The position numbers and the translations under genes are program-made. From CAWBYL01 sp963793025 (lineage in GTDB: Bacteria > Actinomycetota > Acidimicrobiia > Acidimicrobiales > Acidimicrobilacustridaceae), in NCBI GenBank assembly GCA_963793025.1, contig CAWBYL010000001.1, positions 496,001 to 560,000 of the forward strand: a stretch of DNA of 64,000 nucleotides. Reading direction: 5' to 3'. Shown here piece by piece: positions 1 through 7,652 of this stretch. The notes beneath the pieces are model-generated. The model was given only the letters and a program-made list of their open reading frames with translations. It did not search any database and had not been told where the DNA came from. Position 1 is the first letter of the stretch. Every line of letters starts with the position of its first letter.

Positions 1-519
1 AAGGTGAAGGAGATCCACAGCGTCTACGGCCTCAAGGCCGTGAGCACCTTCCCCGCCGGGTACAAGGTTCCGATCAACGACAAGAAGATGTACCCGCTGT
101 ACGCCATGTGCGTGGAGTTGGACCTGCCCATCTTCGTGTGCGTCGGCATCCCGGGCCCGCGCATCCCGTTCGCGCCTCAGCACGTCGAGCTCATCGACGA
201 GGTCATGTACGACTTCCCCGAGCTCACCTTCGTCATGCGCCACGGCGCCCAGCCGTGGACCGAGCTGGCCATGAAGCTCATGCTCAAGTGGCCGAACCTC
301 TACTACTCGACATCGGCGTTCGCCCCCAAGCACTACGACCCCGTCATCCTCGACTACGCCAACTCGCGTGGCGCCGACAAGGTGATCTACGCCGGCTACT
401 TCCCCGCCGGGCTGAGCCTCGACCGCATCTTCGACGAGCTGCCCAACGTGCCGCTCAAGGACGAGGTGTGGCCCAAGTTCCTGCGCGACAACGCCCGCAA
501 GGTGCTCAAGCTGAGCTGA
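1..519 (+). CDS. Amidohydrolase family protein, 3' part only
   Basis: The frame is open from the first base, so the gene starts outside the window; the visible 172 residues are the C-terminal half of a TIM-barrel metal-dependent hydrolase of the amidohydrolase-2 (decarboxylase-like) family. Support: the FVMRHGAQPW strand with a candidate metal or substrate His, the following LYYSTSAF strand, and the closing NARKVLKLS, which matches the family's usual C-terminus. Oddity: where most relatives have a GSDxP-type Asp at the end of the last barrel strands, this protein reads VIYAGYFPAG, so that metal ligand is missing or replaced. It converges on the Tad-type genes with only 13 bases between stops. 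The substrate cannot be told. Confidence 0.75.
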   Translation, partial: KVKEIHSVYGLKAVSTFPAGYKVPINDKKMYPLYAMCVELDLPIFVCVGIPGPRIPFAPQHVELIDEVMYDFPELTFVMRHGAQPWTELAMKLMLKWPNLYYSTSAFAPKHYDPVILDYANSRGADKVIYAGYFPAGLSLDRIFDELPNVPLKDEVWPKFLRDNARKVLKLS

Positions 520-532
520 CCGCTGCGGATGG

Positions 533-1630
533 CTACTTGACCAGCTTGATGACCCGGGCCTGCCCGGCGGTGACGTCACCGGTCCCGCCCAGACCGCCAT
601 CGACCACCGAGCCCTGAGCCAAGAGCTCTCCGGAGTACTTGGGGTTGCCGGTGCCGTTGCCGTACATCTTGAACACGCCCCAGGCGGCGGGCGTGATGTA
701 CATGCTGTTGCCGTTGCCCCCGTTGCTGGCGTTGGCGATGGGGAGCAGCATCCCGCACCCGTTGTAGGGCCCGTTCGTGGGGCACGGGGTGAGCCCGGCC
801 TGCACGACGGCGTTGCGGATGTTGGCGTTGAAGCCGTTGCCCTGTTGGGCCTTGGCCGGTGTGCCGATCACCACCGTCGTCACGTCCTGGTCGAGCTTGC
901 CGTCGAACGAGGACCCCAGTCCACAGCCGGGCACGCCGCCGTTCTGGGCCTGACCGCCGCCTTGGATGTTGATTGGAGCGAGCGAGCCGCCGGGGCCGTA
1001 GTTCGTGAAGGCTGACGGCTTGAAGGACCCGTCGGCGTTCAACATGTCATAGGCCTGGGGATCGGCCCCCAGGTAGCCGCAGATGATGAACGGGGCGGCC
1101 CCGCCGCCCACGTAGGGCTGGATGGTGGCGGCGGCGTTGGCCTTCGCGGTCACGGTGTCGATGCCGCCGATCTTGGCCAGGTAGGTCTGCTTCACGCCGG
1201 TCTGGTCGGTCTCCACGCCGGCGACCACGGTTCCTGCCGCTTTGAGGGCGTTCCAGGTCGAGGCCATCGTCGACCGGCTGGCACAGACGTCGCCGGTGAG
1301 GCGGACCTTGGCCGGCGAGAGGAGCCAGCACTTCATGGTGGTGGCCTTGTTGGACTGGCGGGACCCGTCGACGGCGTCCCAGATCGTCCCGCCGTCGGTC
1401 TTGCCCCCGAAGCGGAGCTGGTCGACCGCGCGGGTACCGGACACCGCAGCGGCATCGGCCGCGTTCTGCATCTGCCGACGGTTGGCGTAGGCCACGCCGC
1501 CGTCGACGGCCAGGGCGGCCACGAGGAGCAGGGCCACCGACAAGATGGCCACCAGGATGAGGGTGACGCCATCGTCGTCTCGCAGTCGTCTGCGGAGTGC
1601 TACCGGTCGAGTCGTCATGGTCTCTCTCAC
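533..1630 (-). CDS. TadG-like pilus-assembly/secreted protein
   Basis: A 365-residue protein with the signature of the TadG N-terminal family: basic N-terminus, DDDGVTLILVAILSVALLLV membrane helix (about residues 18-42), then the NRRQMQNAADAAAVSG helix typical of Tad pseudopilin-like proteins. The rest is exported, Gly/Asn-rich and without a recognised domain. Known TadG-like proteins sit in or outside the membrane and help Flp/Tad pili. The GTG start at 1630 overlaps the TGA of the preceding gene (GTGA), indicating translational coupling; ATG at 1618 is an alternative start. It is last in a three-gene operon. No TadA ATPase or major Flp pilin lies in the window. Confidence 0.75.
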   Translation of the reverse strand: MRETMTTRPVALRRRLRDDDGVTLILVAILSVALLLVAALAVDGGVAYANRRQMQNAADAAAVSGTRAVDQLRFGGKTDGGTIWDAVDGSRQSNKATTMKCWLLSPAKVRLTGDVCASRSTMASTWNALKAAGTVVAGVETDQTGVKQTYLAKIGGIDTVTAKANAAATIQPYVGGGAAPFIICGYLGADPQAYDMLNADGSFKPSAFTNYGPGGSLAPINIQGGGQAQNGGVPGCGLGSSFDGKLDQDVTTVVIGTPAKAQQGNGFNANIRNAVVQAGLTPCPTNGPYNGCGMLLPIANASNGGNGNSMYITPAAWGVFKMYGNGTGNPKYSGELLAQGSVVDGGLGGTGDVTAGQARVIKLVK

Positions 1631-2501
1631 AGGTCGAACGTGTAGGTGCCCAAGACGGCGTCAGAGGCGGTGAGGATCTGGAAGGTGATCGGAGTCGATG
1701 ATTGCCAGCCCGAGTTGACTCCGGCGGGATAGGTGACGGACCACGTGGACCCCGAGAAGACGAGGTTGTTCACGTTCGAGGCTCCCGTCATGCCCGAGCC
1801 GCCCGGCCAGATGTGGATCTTGGGCGTGCCACACGACGAGTCGTTGTTGATGACGATGTTCCCGATGGTGAGGTCTGACTTGAGCTCCCCGAGTTCCCGT
1901 TCGTGCCTGTTTGGCCGGATTGCGACGTGGTCGGTGTCGAGGTCACCGCGCAGGCCGAGGGCAGAGTCGTCGAGGTGGTGGAGGTCGACGTGGAGGTCGA
2001 GGTCGTCGTGGTGGTCGTGCCCGGCGGGGCCGACACGGGCACCTGCGTACCGACCAGGGCCATCTGGGAGGTCCCCTTGATGGTCGACGGAACGCCGAGG
2101 CCCACGGCGGTGATCGTCTTGTAGGGCCACGAGACGATGACCCTCAGGCGGTCGTTGTCAGGCACGGCGGTGCTGCAGGTGATCACGGTGCCGGCCGCGT
2201 TCAGGCACTTCACGTCCACGGTCACGTTGGCCTGCCCGTCGAGGCGGGCGTTCACCGCGTCCTTGACGGCCTGGTTGGCAGGGCTGCCGTTCTGGTCGGC
2301 CTGCTCGTAGTCCAGGATGCCGACCCGGGCGCCGTCGCGTGACGCCGAGGTGGCCTGGCTGCCCTGGAGCTCGGCCACCGAGTACTCGATCAGGCCCATG
2401 ATGACGAGGAACACGATGGGCAACACGAGGGCGGCCTCGACGATCACCGCGCCGCCGTCACCCCGGAGGCGAGGGGAGCGGGGCAACGCGACGGCGGTCA
2501 T
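1627..2501 (-). CDS. TadE-like pseudopilin, apparent frameshift
   Basis: The N-terminal part (2501 down to about 1890) is a TadE-family protein: GGAVIVEAALVLPIVFLVIM helix with the conserved Glu after the processing region, then SRDGAR. It leads into a Thr/Ser linker. In the written frame the protein runs into Ser/Thr/Arg low complexity and stops at 1788. The neighbouring frame instead continues sensibly as ELKSDLTIGNIVINN and a Ser/Gly-rich beta-like tail, ending at 1627, where its stop overlaps the next start (GTGA). One base missing from the CCCC run at 1887-1890 would join the two parts into about 291 residues. The start ATG at 2501 overlaps the upstream gene's stop (ATGA). Either a sequencing indel or a recent mutation. 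Confidence 0.7.
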
Positions 2502-2944
2502 CCCTGCACCACCACGGTCGAGGTGCCCTTGACGGTGACCGTCGAACCGGTGACCGCAGCGACGAACGGCGTGATGATCTTCTGTCCGACCGAGACGGTG
2601 ACCACGAGGTTGCCTCCTGCGGTGGGTGAGGGACAGCCGCCCGCGACCGTGGTGTTGACCGCGTAACCGTTGAGCGACGCCAGTCCTGGATCCTCCCGGG
2701 CCACCGCGGCGGCGATCCCGGCGGTGTCGCAGGGGTGGTACTGGCCGTAGAACGCCCCCTCACGGGCGGCGTTGGTGAGGCGGTTCTTCATCTGGAACCC
2801 TCGACCGAGGTCGACGGTGCCGAAGACCAGGATGGCGAGGAACGGCAGCAGCAGGGCGAACTCGACGAGTGCGGCCCCGCGGTCGGACGCAGCTCGGCGC
2901 GCCTTCGGCCGTTCGGGTCCCGTCACTTGGTCGGCGGTTCGCAT
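2498..2944 (-). CDS. TadE-like pseudopilin
   Basis: A 148-residue pilus-related protein, first gene of the tad-like operon. The sequence DRGAALVEFALLLPFLAILV near the N-terminus is the classic TadE signal: a hydrophobic helix with Glu shortly after the prepilin cleavage region, followed by DLGRGFQMKNRLTNAAREGA. The remaining approximately 90 residues look like an extracytoplasmic beta domain with two Cys. The ATG at 2944 is preferred over an upstream in-frame start at 3043, because the added residues look non-coding. The stop overlaps the following gene's start. The 225 bases upstream hold no gene; the operon promoter is presumably there but I cannot place it with confidence. Confidence 0.8.
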   Translation of the reverse strand: MRTADQVTGPERPKARRAASDRGAALVEFALLLPFLAILVFGTVDLGRGFQMKNRLTNAAREGAFYGQYHPCDTAGIAAAVAREDPGLASLNGYAVNTTVAGGCPSPTAGGNLVVTVSVGQKIITPFVAAVTGSTVTVKGTSTVVVQG

Positions 2945-3168
2945 TGTCCCCACATCCGTAGCATCGACCGTGAGCGGATGATCGATACCGCCGGATGCAA
3001 GAAATCGATCTTCGCGTTCGCCGGCCGGAACGGGGTCTCCCATCGGTTCGCGCCGAAGATGGAAGTCTCGCCTGTCCCGCCAGGAACGTCACGTCGCCGG
3101 GATCTGGGTCGGTGACGAGCGACCTGACGTTACCACCACTCAGCGTGGTGATGAATGGTCCGAGCTAC

Positions 3169-4117
3169 CTATTTGTTCTGACCGGGGGCGTTGCCCGAGT
3201 TCCCCGGAGACCCCGTCTGACCCGGAGCGTTCCCCGAGTTCCCCGGCGACCCCGTCTGACCCGGAGCGTTCCCCGAATTCCCCGGAGACCCCGTCTGACC
3301 CGGAGCGTTCCCCGAGTTACCCGGCGACCCCGTCTGACCCGGGGGCGTCGCTCCCGACTGCCCGGGCGTCTCGCCGGTCTGACCCGGGGGCGTCGCCCCG
3401 ATTGCCCGGCGTCTCGCCGGTCTGACCCGGGGCGTTCCCCGAGTTACCAGGCGTCTCGCCGGTCTGACCCGGGGCGTTCCCCGAGCTACCAGGCGAACCG
3501 GACTGACCCGGGGGCGTCGCTCCCGACTGCCCGGGCGTCTCGCCGGTCTGACCCGGAGCCGAACCCGACTGCCCGGGAGCTTCCCCGGAGAGGCCGGCGG
3601 TCGGACCGGTGACAACGTCGGTGCTCTCGCTGGTGCTGCCGGTGGAGGCGGCTGGCTTCCCGGTTCCGTCAGACGGGTCGGCATCATCGGACTTCGGGAG
3701 GTCGAACCCGAGCGGCCTGGCCAGGTCGTGCACGACGTCCTGGACAGGGCCGGGCAGAGCCCCGGCCACTCCGAGTCCGCCGACGCCCACGATCAACGCA
3801 GCGGCCGTGCCGGCGGCGGCCACCAGCCGGCGCCGACGAGAAGCTGCCGCTGTACCAGCACGACGGCGGGAGAGCACTGGTACAGCGGCTGGGACCGTTG
3901 CCTTTTGAGCAGCGGCCTCCATCATCGAGAGGTGCCGCAGGACCACATCGGGTGCTGGCGGTCGCCCGTAGAGGGCGCGCAGATCCGCGTACACGGCCAG
4001 GGGTTCCTCGAACTCCGTGTCCGCGCCGGCGTCGGGGGATCCGTTGCGGATCTGCTCCTCTCCCACGTCAGGCACCATCGCCACAGTGGGTGAGACCGAT
4101 ACCACCATGTTGTCCAC
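3169..4117 (-). CDS. Membrane partner of ECF sigma factor with PGQ-repeat tail (frameshifted)
   Basis: Lies 21 bases after the sigma-factor gene and is probably co-transcribed. Residues 1-90 form an acidic cytoplasmic region ending in an Arg cluster (SRRRR); a membrane helix follows at about 95-120 (VAAAGTAAALIVGVGGLGVAGA), then the LPGPVQDVVHDLARPLGFDLP-type segment often seen in actinobacterial proteins encoded beside ECF sigma genes. The exported part is a Ser/Thr linker and imperfect repeats built from APGQTG, ETPGQSG and SPGNSG. In the written frame the repeat is lost and translation stops at 3317. The other frame resumes the repeat to 3169 and ends in APGQNK. One unit (about 3389-3412) lacks two bases. 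An anti-sigma role is inferred from position only. Start GTG 4117 or ATG 4108. Confidence 0.65.
3172..3590 (-). repeat. Imperfect tandem repeats encoding Pro-Gly-Gln/Asn units
   Basis: Repeats of roughly 33-48 bases, G/C-rich on the coding strand, encode variants of NAPGQTG-SPGNSG and ATPPGQTG-ETPGQSG. The last four units near 3172-3320 are almost identical, implying recent duplication by slippage. One unit near 3389-3412 is two bases short and breaks the frame. Confidence 0.85.
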
Positions 4118-4138
4118 ATGTTCCGCGCCGCCATCCGC

Positions 4139-4687
4139 TCATGCATAGCCGGGCAGCTTCCGTTCCATCGCCGCCGTGGCCCTTCGCAGGAGAGCCTTGA
4201 CCGCCGATTCCGGCTTGTCGAGTATCCGGGCGATCTCCGGGACGGTGAGGTCGGCCACCGCACGGAGGTAGAGCACCGATCGCTGGTCGGGGGTGAGGGA
4301 GTCGATGACGTCGATGATCCCGCCCGCTCGCAGACGCTCCATGGCGTCGCGCTCGGCGGGCGAGACCGCCTCGAGCGACTTGGCCAGGTCCTCGTCCGGG
4401 AGCGAATCCTCGGGGCGCCGGCCCCGACGGCGACGGTCGTCGATCAGCCGGCGCTGAGCGATGGTGAACAACCACCCTCGGAAGTCGTCCTCATCACCGC
4501 TGAAGCTCTCGATGTTGCGCACCATCGAGACGAAGACCTCGGCGGTCACGTCCTCGGCGTCGACCACCCGCTGGGCCCGGAAGTAGCCGAGCACCCGGGG
4601 GACGGCATCGGAGTAGAGCCGGGCCAGCGCCCGCGAGTCGCCCGACTGCGCGCCTCGAAGCACCTCCTCGAACTCCACGCCGATCAT
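4139..4687 (-). CDS. ECF-family RNA polymerase sigma factor
   Basis: A 182-residue group-4 sigma factor with the standard two-domain layout. Sigma region 2 is at about residues 20-90 (DAEDVTAEVFVSMVRNIESF, then GWLFTIAQRRLIDDRRR, the -10-binding helix). Sigma region 4 is at about 125-178 (LTPDQRSVLYLRAVADLTVP followed by EIARILDKPESAVKALLRRA, the helix-turn-helix that reads the -35). It would direct transcription of a small regulon. The adjacent membrane protein is the natural candidate for its regulator, by gene order. A TACGGT box six bases before the ATG suggests a leaderless transcript. The target promoters are unknown. Confidence 0.92.
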   Translation of the reverse strand: MIGVEFEEVLRGAQSGDSRALARLYSDAVPRVLGYFRAQRVVDAEDVTAEVFVSMVRNIESFSGDEDDFRGWLFTIAQRRLIDDRRRRGRRPEDSLPDEDLAKSLEAVSPAERDAMERLRAGGIIDVIDSLTPDQRSVLYLRAVADLTVPEIARILDKPESAVKALLRRATAAMERKLPGYA

Positions 4688-4693
4688 CGCGGA

Positions 4694-4699
4694 ACCGTA
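4694..4699 (-). promoter_or_regulatory. Putative -10 box of the ECF sigma gene
   Basis: TACGGT on the minus strand, six bases before the ATG at 4687; no Shine-Dalgarno follows. Confidence 0.5.
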
Positions 4700-4730
4700 G
4701 TTCCCCGGCCTGGGCGGGTGAAGGCAGCGC

Positions 4731-5174
4731 TCAGGCGTCGAGGGCCTGGCGGTGGTACTCCATCAGCTGGTAGAGCCGCTCGATGTCGTCCACCGCCGGG
4801 AGGGTGATGCGCTCGCCCGAGTTGAGCTCGACCTCCAGGTGCCAGAACCCCGGGACCACGTCGATGGAGAGGATCCGGTACCAGCGGAAGTCGCGTCGCA
4901 GGGGCCAGTTGCGCTGGATCCGAAGACCCTGCGGGCGCACGACGACCACCGGGCCCCAGAGGATGCGGAGGCCGGCCAGCGTGGCCAGAGTGCCGACGAC
5001 GGCGAAGGCCCGCCACCACAGATCGATCCCCCCGGCCAGGACGCCGGGCACGAAGAAGGAAAGGCACGCGACCAGCAGGAGGGTTCGCCAGATCCGCCCG
5101 AACACAGACACTCGCAACCTGAATCCGGTACCGCGCACGTTGACAGTGTGCCCTCCCCACCGAGGTATCGGCAC
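4731..5174 (-). CDS. Small membrane protein with PH-like domain
   Basis: A 147-residue protein with a basic N-terminus, two hydrophobic helices (WRTLLLVACLSFFVPGVLAG, then FAVVGTLATLAGLRILWG) and a C-terminal beta-rich half (VVVRPQGLRIQRNWPLRR, RILSIDVVPGFWHLEVELN, RITLPAV, then a final helix). This matches the bacterial PH-domain family common in actinobacteria, where function is generally unknown. Start uncertain: GTG 5174 gives a short extra N-terminus, while GTG 5138 (VRGTGFRLRV) sits six bases after a CACACT box and could be the real leaderless start. Transcribed away from the lipoprotein gene at 5243. Confidence 0.65.
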   Translation of the reverse strand: MPIPRWGGHTVNVRGTGFRLRVSVFGRIWRTLLLVACLSFFVPGVLAGGIDLWWRAFAVVGTLATLAGLRILWGPVVVVRPQGLRIQRNWPLRRDFRWYRILSIDVVPGFWHLEVELNSGERITLPAVDDIERLYQLMEYHRQALDA

Positions 5175-5228
5175 GCGCCAAGCCGAATGACAGACCTCGC
5201 CGTGACCCGCCGCCGCCGGAGGGGGCCG

Positions 5229-5234
5229 TAATGT
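5229..5234 (+). promoter_or_regulatory. Putative -10 box of the chagasin-like lipoprotein
   Basis: TAATGT, eight bases before ATG 5243. This spacing favours 5243 over the in-frame GTG-type start at 5231, which overlaps the box itself. Confidence 0.5.
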
Positions 5235-5242
5235 CGACCGCG

Positions 5243-5905
5243 ATGACCCTCCCGGAGCCCGTCCGCCGCCGACTCGCCGTGCTGGCTCCCGCGGTGCTCG
5301 CCGCCGCCCTCGTCGCGTCGTGCAGCGGAGGCGGAGGTGACGCCGGCGGCGACACGACCTCCACCTCGAGCCCGGCGCCGGCGCTCGAGTTCACCTATTT
5401 CAGCGATCCGAGCGTCGAGGCGGTCGTGCCCGTCGGGCAGAAGTTCGCGCTCATGTTGCCCGCCGACCCGGCCGGGGGCTGGCGCTGGGTGGCCCTACCG
5501 GTGGACACCGCCCTGTTGGCCCCCCTCGGGTCGTCGTTCCTCCGTGACCCGGCCCTGCTGAGCCTGGCCACCACCACGACGACCACTGCTCCCCCACCAC
5601 CTCCTCCCGAGGAGACCTCGACGACCACCATCGGCACCGGTCGGACCTCGACCTCGACCTCGACGACCACGACCGAACCGCCGACGACGACCACGACCGA
5701 GCCGCCGCCGAGCACCACCACGACGGCACCCGGCCCGTTCGTGCAACTCATCTCCTACGCCGGTCGGGCCAACGGACGCACCACCATCGAGCTGCGCTAC
5801 GAACGGATCGCCGGCGAGGGTGAACCCCAGACGATCGTCTTCACCATCCAGATCGGCGAACCGCCGCCACCGCCCCTTCCGGTCCTGCCCCTACCCGAGG
5901 GATGA
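5243..5905 (+). CDS. Lipoprotein resembling a chagasin-type (I42) protease inhibitor split by a Thr/Pro linker
   Basis: A 220-residue exported lipoprotein: signal peptide with lipobox LVASC (Cys at about residue 28), then a Ser/Thr/Gly spacer. Around residues 62-82 VPVGQKFALMLPADPAGGWRW resembles the first half of the chagasin/I42 inhibitor fold (family pattern: G..f.l.LpaNPttGy.W). After about 60 residues rich in Thr, Pro and Glu, residues 176-205 (GRTTIELRYERIAGEGEPQ, then TIVFTIQI) resemble the family's closing strands. So a long low-complexity insertion seems to sit in an inhibitor loop. Known I42 proteins block papain-like cysteine proteases. That role is inference here; the lipoprotein call is firm. 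Confidence 0.65.
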   Translation: MTLPEPVRRRLAVLAPAVLAAALVASCSGGGGDAGGDTTSTSSPAPALEFTYFSDPSVEAVVPVGQKFALMLPADPAGGWRWVALPVDTALLAPLGSSFLRDPALLSLATTTTTTAPPPPPPEETSTTTIGTGRTSTSTSTTTTEPPTTTTTEPPPSTTTTAPGPFVQLISYAGRANGRTTIELRYERIAGEGEPQTIVFTIQIGEPPPPPLPVLPLPEG

Positions 5906-5930
5906 GGCCGGGACCCTCGTCCCGGGCGAG

Positions 5931-6392
5931 TCAGGCGGCGTGGCCGTGGCCGTCGTCGCCCCGCTCGGCTTCCATCCGGCGCCGGTCGTCCTCGAGCTCG
6001 AAGCCGGGGGCCACGCCGTCGTCGAAGGCGAGCGGCTCCATCACCAGGTCGATCGCCACCCACAGGGTGCGCGAGTAGGGGAAGAAGAGAAACGGGACGC
6101 CCACGGCGGCGACGCCCGCCGCGGTGGCGATCACCACCATCGGCGGGTCGGGCCACGTGAAGCCGACGCTCACCACGAGGATCAGCACGACCGCCGACTG
6201 GGCCACGCAGATGTTCAGGAACCACGACCCCAGCCACTGGCCCGGCGCTCGGAGGAAGGTGAACCCGCAACGAGGGCATCGCGGCACCATCTGGACCCAG
6301 TGCCGGAAGAGGTGGCCCTCGCCGCAGACCGCGCAGCGTCGGGTCGCTCCCCGACGCATGAGGGTGGAGGCCTCGACGCTCACCTCTGTCAT
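5931..6392 (-). CDS. DUF983 family membrane protein (first copy)
   Basis: A 153-residue protein with two CxxC pairs at the front (RRCAVCGEGHLF and VPRCPRCGFTF), forming a likely zinc ribbon, then the conserved GQWLGSWFLN segment and two membrane helices (VVLILVVSVGFTW and a second ending FLFFPYSRTLW). This is the standard DUF983 layout; the family's job is unknown. The C-terminus is acidic. ATG at 6392 is chosen because the upstream continuation of the frame looks like shadow of the divergent gene. A second DUF983 copy lies at 8176-8622, so two paralogues bracket the DUF2332 and Nudix genes. Confidence 0.85.
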   Translation of the reverse strand: MTEVSVEASTLMRRGATRRCAVCGEGHLFRHWVQMVPRCPRCGFTFLRAPGQWLGSWFLNICVAQSAVVLILVVSVGFTWPDPPMVVIATAAGVAAVGVPFLFFPYSRTLWVAIDLVMEPLAFDDGVAPGFELEDDRRRMEAERGDDGHGHAA

Positions 6393-6432
6393 TGTGCTGC
6401 GCCGGGGCCGACCGGGCACCACTGGGTGGCGA

Positions 6433-6438
6433 TAGCCT
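6433..6438 (+). promoter_or_regulatory. Putative -10 box of the DUF2332 gene
   Basis: TAGCCT, eight bases before the chosen GTG start at 6447, with no Shine-Dalgarno between. Confidence 0.5.
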
Positions 6439-6446
6439 CCGAAGCC

Positions 6447-7652
6447 GTGAGCGAATCGAGGGGTGCGGGGGCACCGTCCAGCCGAACCCCGACCGCCGGG
6501 ACCGACCCCGGCACCCGGCCGACGGTTGTCGGCGCGGAGCGCCTCGCCGCTCGCTTCCGGCGTCTGGCCCATGACGACCTCGTCGGCTACTGCCCCACCT
6601 ACGAGCGGATCGCCGAGGCCCTCGCCGACGATCCCGCCTCGCTCGAACTGCTCCTCGATGCCGCTCCCGTCGGGCGGACACCGGTGCTCTCCTTCGCCGC
6701 CACCCACGACCTCGTCCTGGCCGAGCCGGACTCCGAGCTGGCGGCCGTCTACCGCGGCGAGAGCGCGGCCGATCCGTGGCCGCTCTACCGCGCTCTGCTC
6801 CACCGGCGCTCCGCGGAGATCCTGACGCGGATGCGAACCCGGAGCATCCAGACGAACGAGGTCGGACGCAGCGCGGGCCTGGTGCCCGCTCTGGCCACTG
6901 TCGAGCGGGCCGCCCGTCGACGCGACGACCACCGCCCCCTCGCCCTCGTCGAGATCGGCGCCAGCGCCGGGCTCAACCTCCTACTCGACCGCTACTCCAT
7001 CTCCTATCGCCGGGGTGACCGGGAGGTGGCGCGCTCCGGCGATCCTGACTCGACCGTGCAGCTCGCGTGCGAGCTCCGAGGCCCGAACGATCCCACCCTC
7101 CCGTCCGGTCCGCTCGCCCTGGCGAGCCGCGTCGGGCTCGACCTCGCCCCGATCGACGTCGGCAACGAGGAGGCCTCGCGGTGGCTGCAGGCCTGCGTGT
7201 GGCCGGGTGTCCCCGACCGACCGGAGCGCCTCGCCGCCGCCCTGGCGCTGGCCCGGACCGCTCCACCCCGCTTGGTCCGAGGCGATGCCACAAGCGACCT
7301 CGGCGCTCTGCTCGACGCCGTCCCCGGCGACTCGATCCCGGTCGTCGTCGCCACCTGGGCCCTCGCCTACATGGACGCCGACGGGCGAGAGGCCGTCCGA
7401 TCCGCCGTCGACCGACGCGGAGCGCACCGCCCGATCGCCCTCGTCACCGCCGAAGAGGCCCCGGTCACCCCCTGGCTGCCCACGGTGCCCGATCACCTGG
7501 CGGCACGGGGAGCGGCCGCCGGCGACGGCACTGCCACCGTTCTGGGGCTGCACTCCTGGGCCCACGGGGCCGTCTCCGACCGCGTCCTCGCCCTCTGTCA
7601 CCCTCACCTGCGGTGGATGGCCTGGGCCGACCCGACAGAGGAACACCTGTGA
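6447..7652 (+). CDS. DUF2332 family protein
   Basis: A 401-residue cytoplasmic protein matching DUF2332 in full: N-terminal RFRRLAHDDLVGYCPTYERI, the central IQTNEVGRSAGLVPAL, then LALVEIGASAGLNLLLDRYS, which looks like the nucleotide/SAM loop of a Rossmann-type methyltransferase fold, and near the end VVVATWALAYMDADGREAV and LGLHSWAHGA. The family is widespread in actinobacteria with no settled function; the glycine loop hints at a methyltransferase-like fold, which is inference. GTG 6447 is chosen from the -10 spacing. Its stop overlaps the start of the Nudix gene (GTGA), so the two are translationally coupled. Confidence 0.85.
   Translation: MSESRGAGAPSSRTPTAGTDPGTRPTVVGAERLAARFRRLAHDDLVGYCPTYERIAEALADDPASLELLLDAAPVGRTPVLSFAATHDLVLAEPDSELAAVYRGESAADPWPLYRALLHRRSAEILTRMRTRSIQTNEVGRSAGLVPALATVERAARRRDDHRPLALVEIGASAGLNLLLDRYSISYRRGDREVARSGDPDSTVQLACELRGPNDPTLPSGPLALASRVGLDLAPIDVGNEEASRWLQACVWPGVPDRPERLAAALALARTAPPRLVRGDATSDLGALLDAVPGDSIPVVVATWALAYMDADGREAVRSAVDRRGAHRPIALVTAEEAPVTPWLPTVPDHLAARGAAAGDGTATVLGLHSWAHGAVSDRVLALCHPHLRWMAWADPTEEHL

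Noticed and set aside
533..2944. A complete Tad pilus locus
   Set aside because: Only TadE/TadG-like proteins are present; no ATPase, TadB/C, prepilin peptidase or major pilin in the window.
3172..3590. CRISPR-like repeats
   Set aside because: Units are protein-coding in a Pro-Gly-Gln pattern, contiguous, with no unique spacers and no cas genes.
5820..6446. N-terminal extension of the DUF2332 gene
   Set aside because: The extra 209 residues are shadow of the divergent DUF983 gene; the -10 box and family length support GTG 6447.
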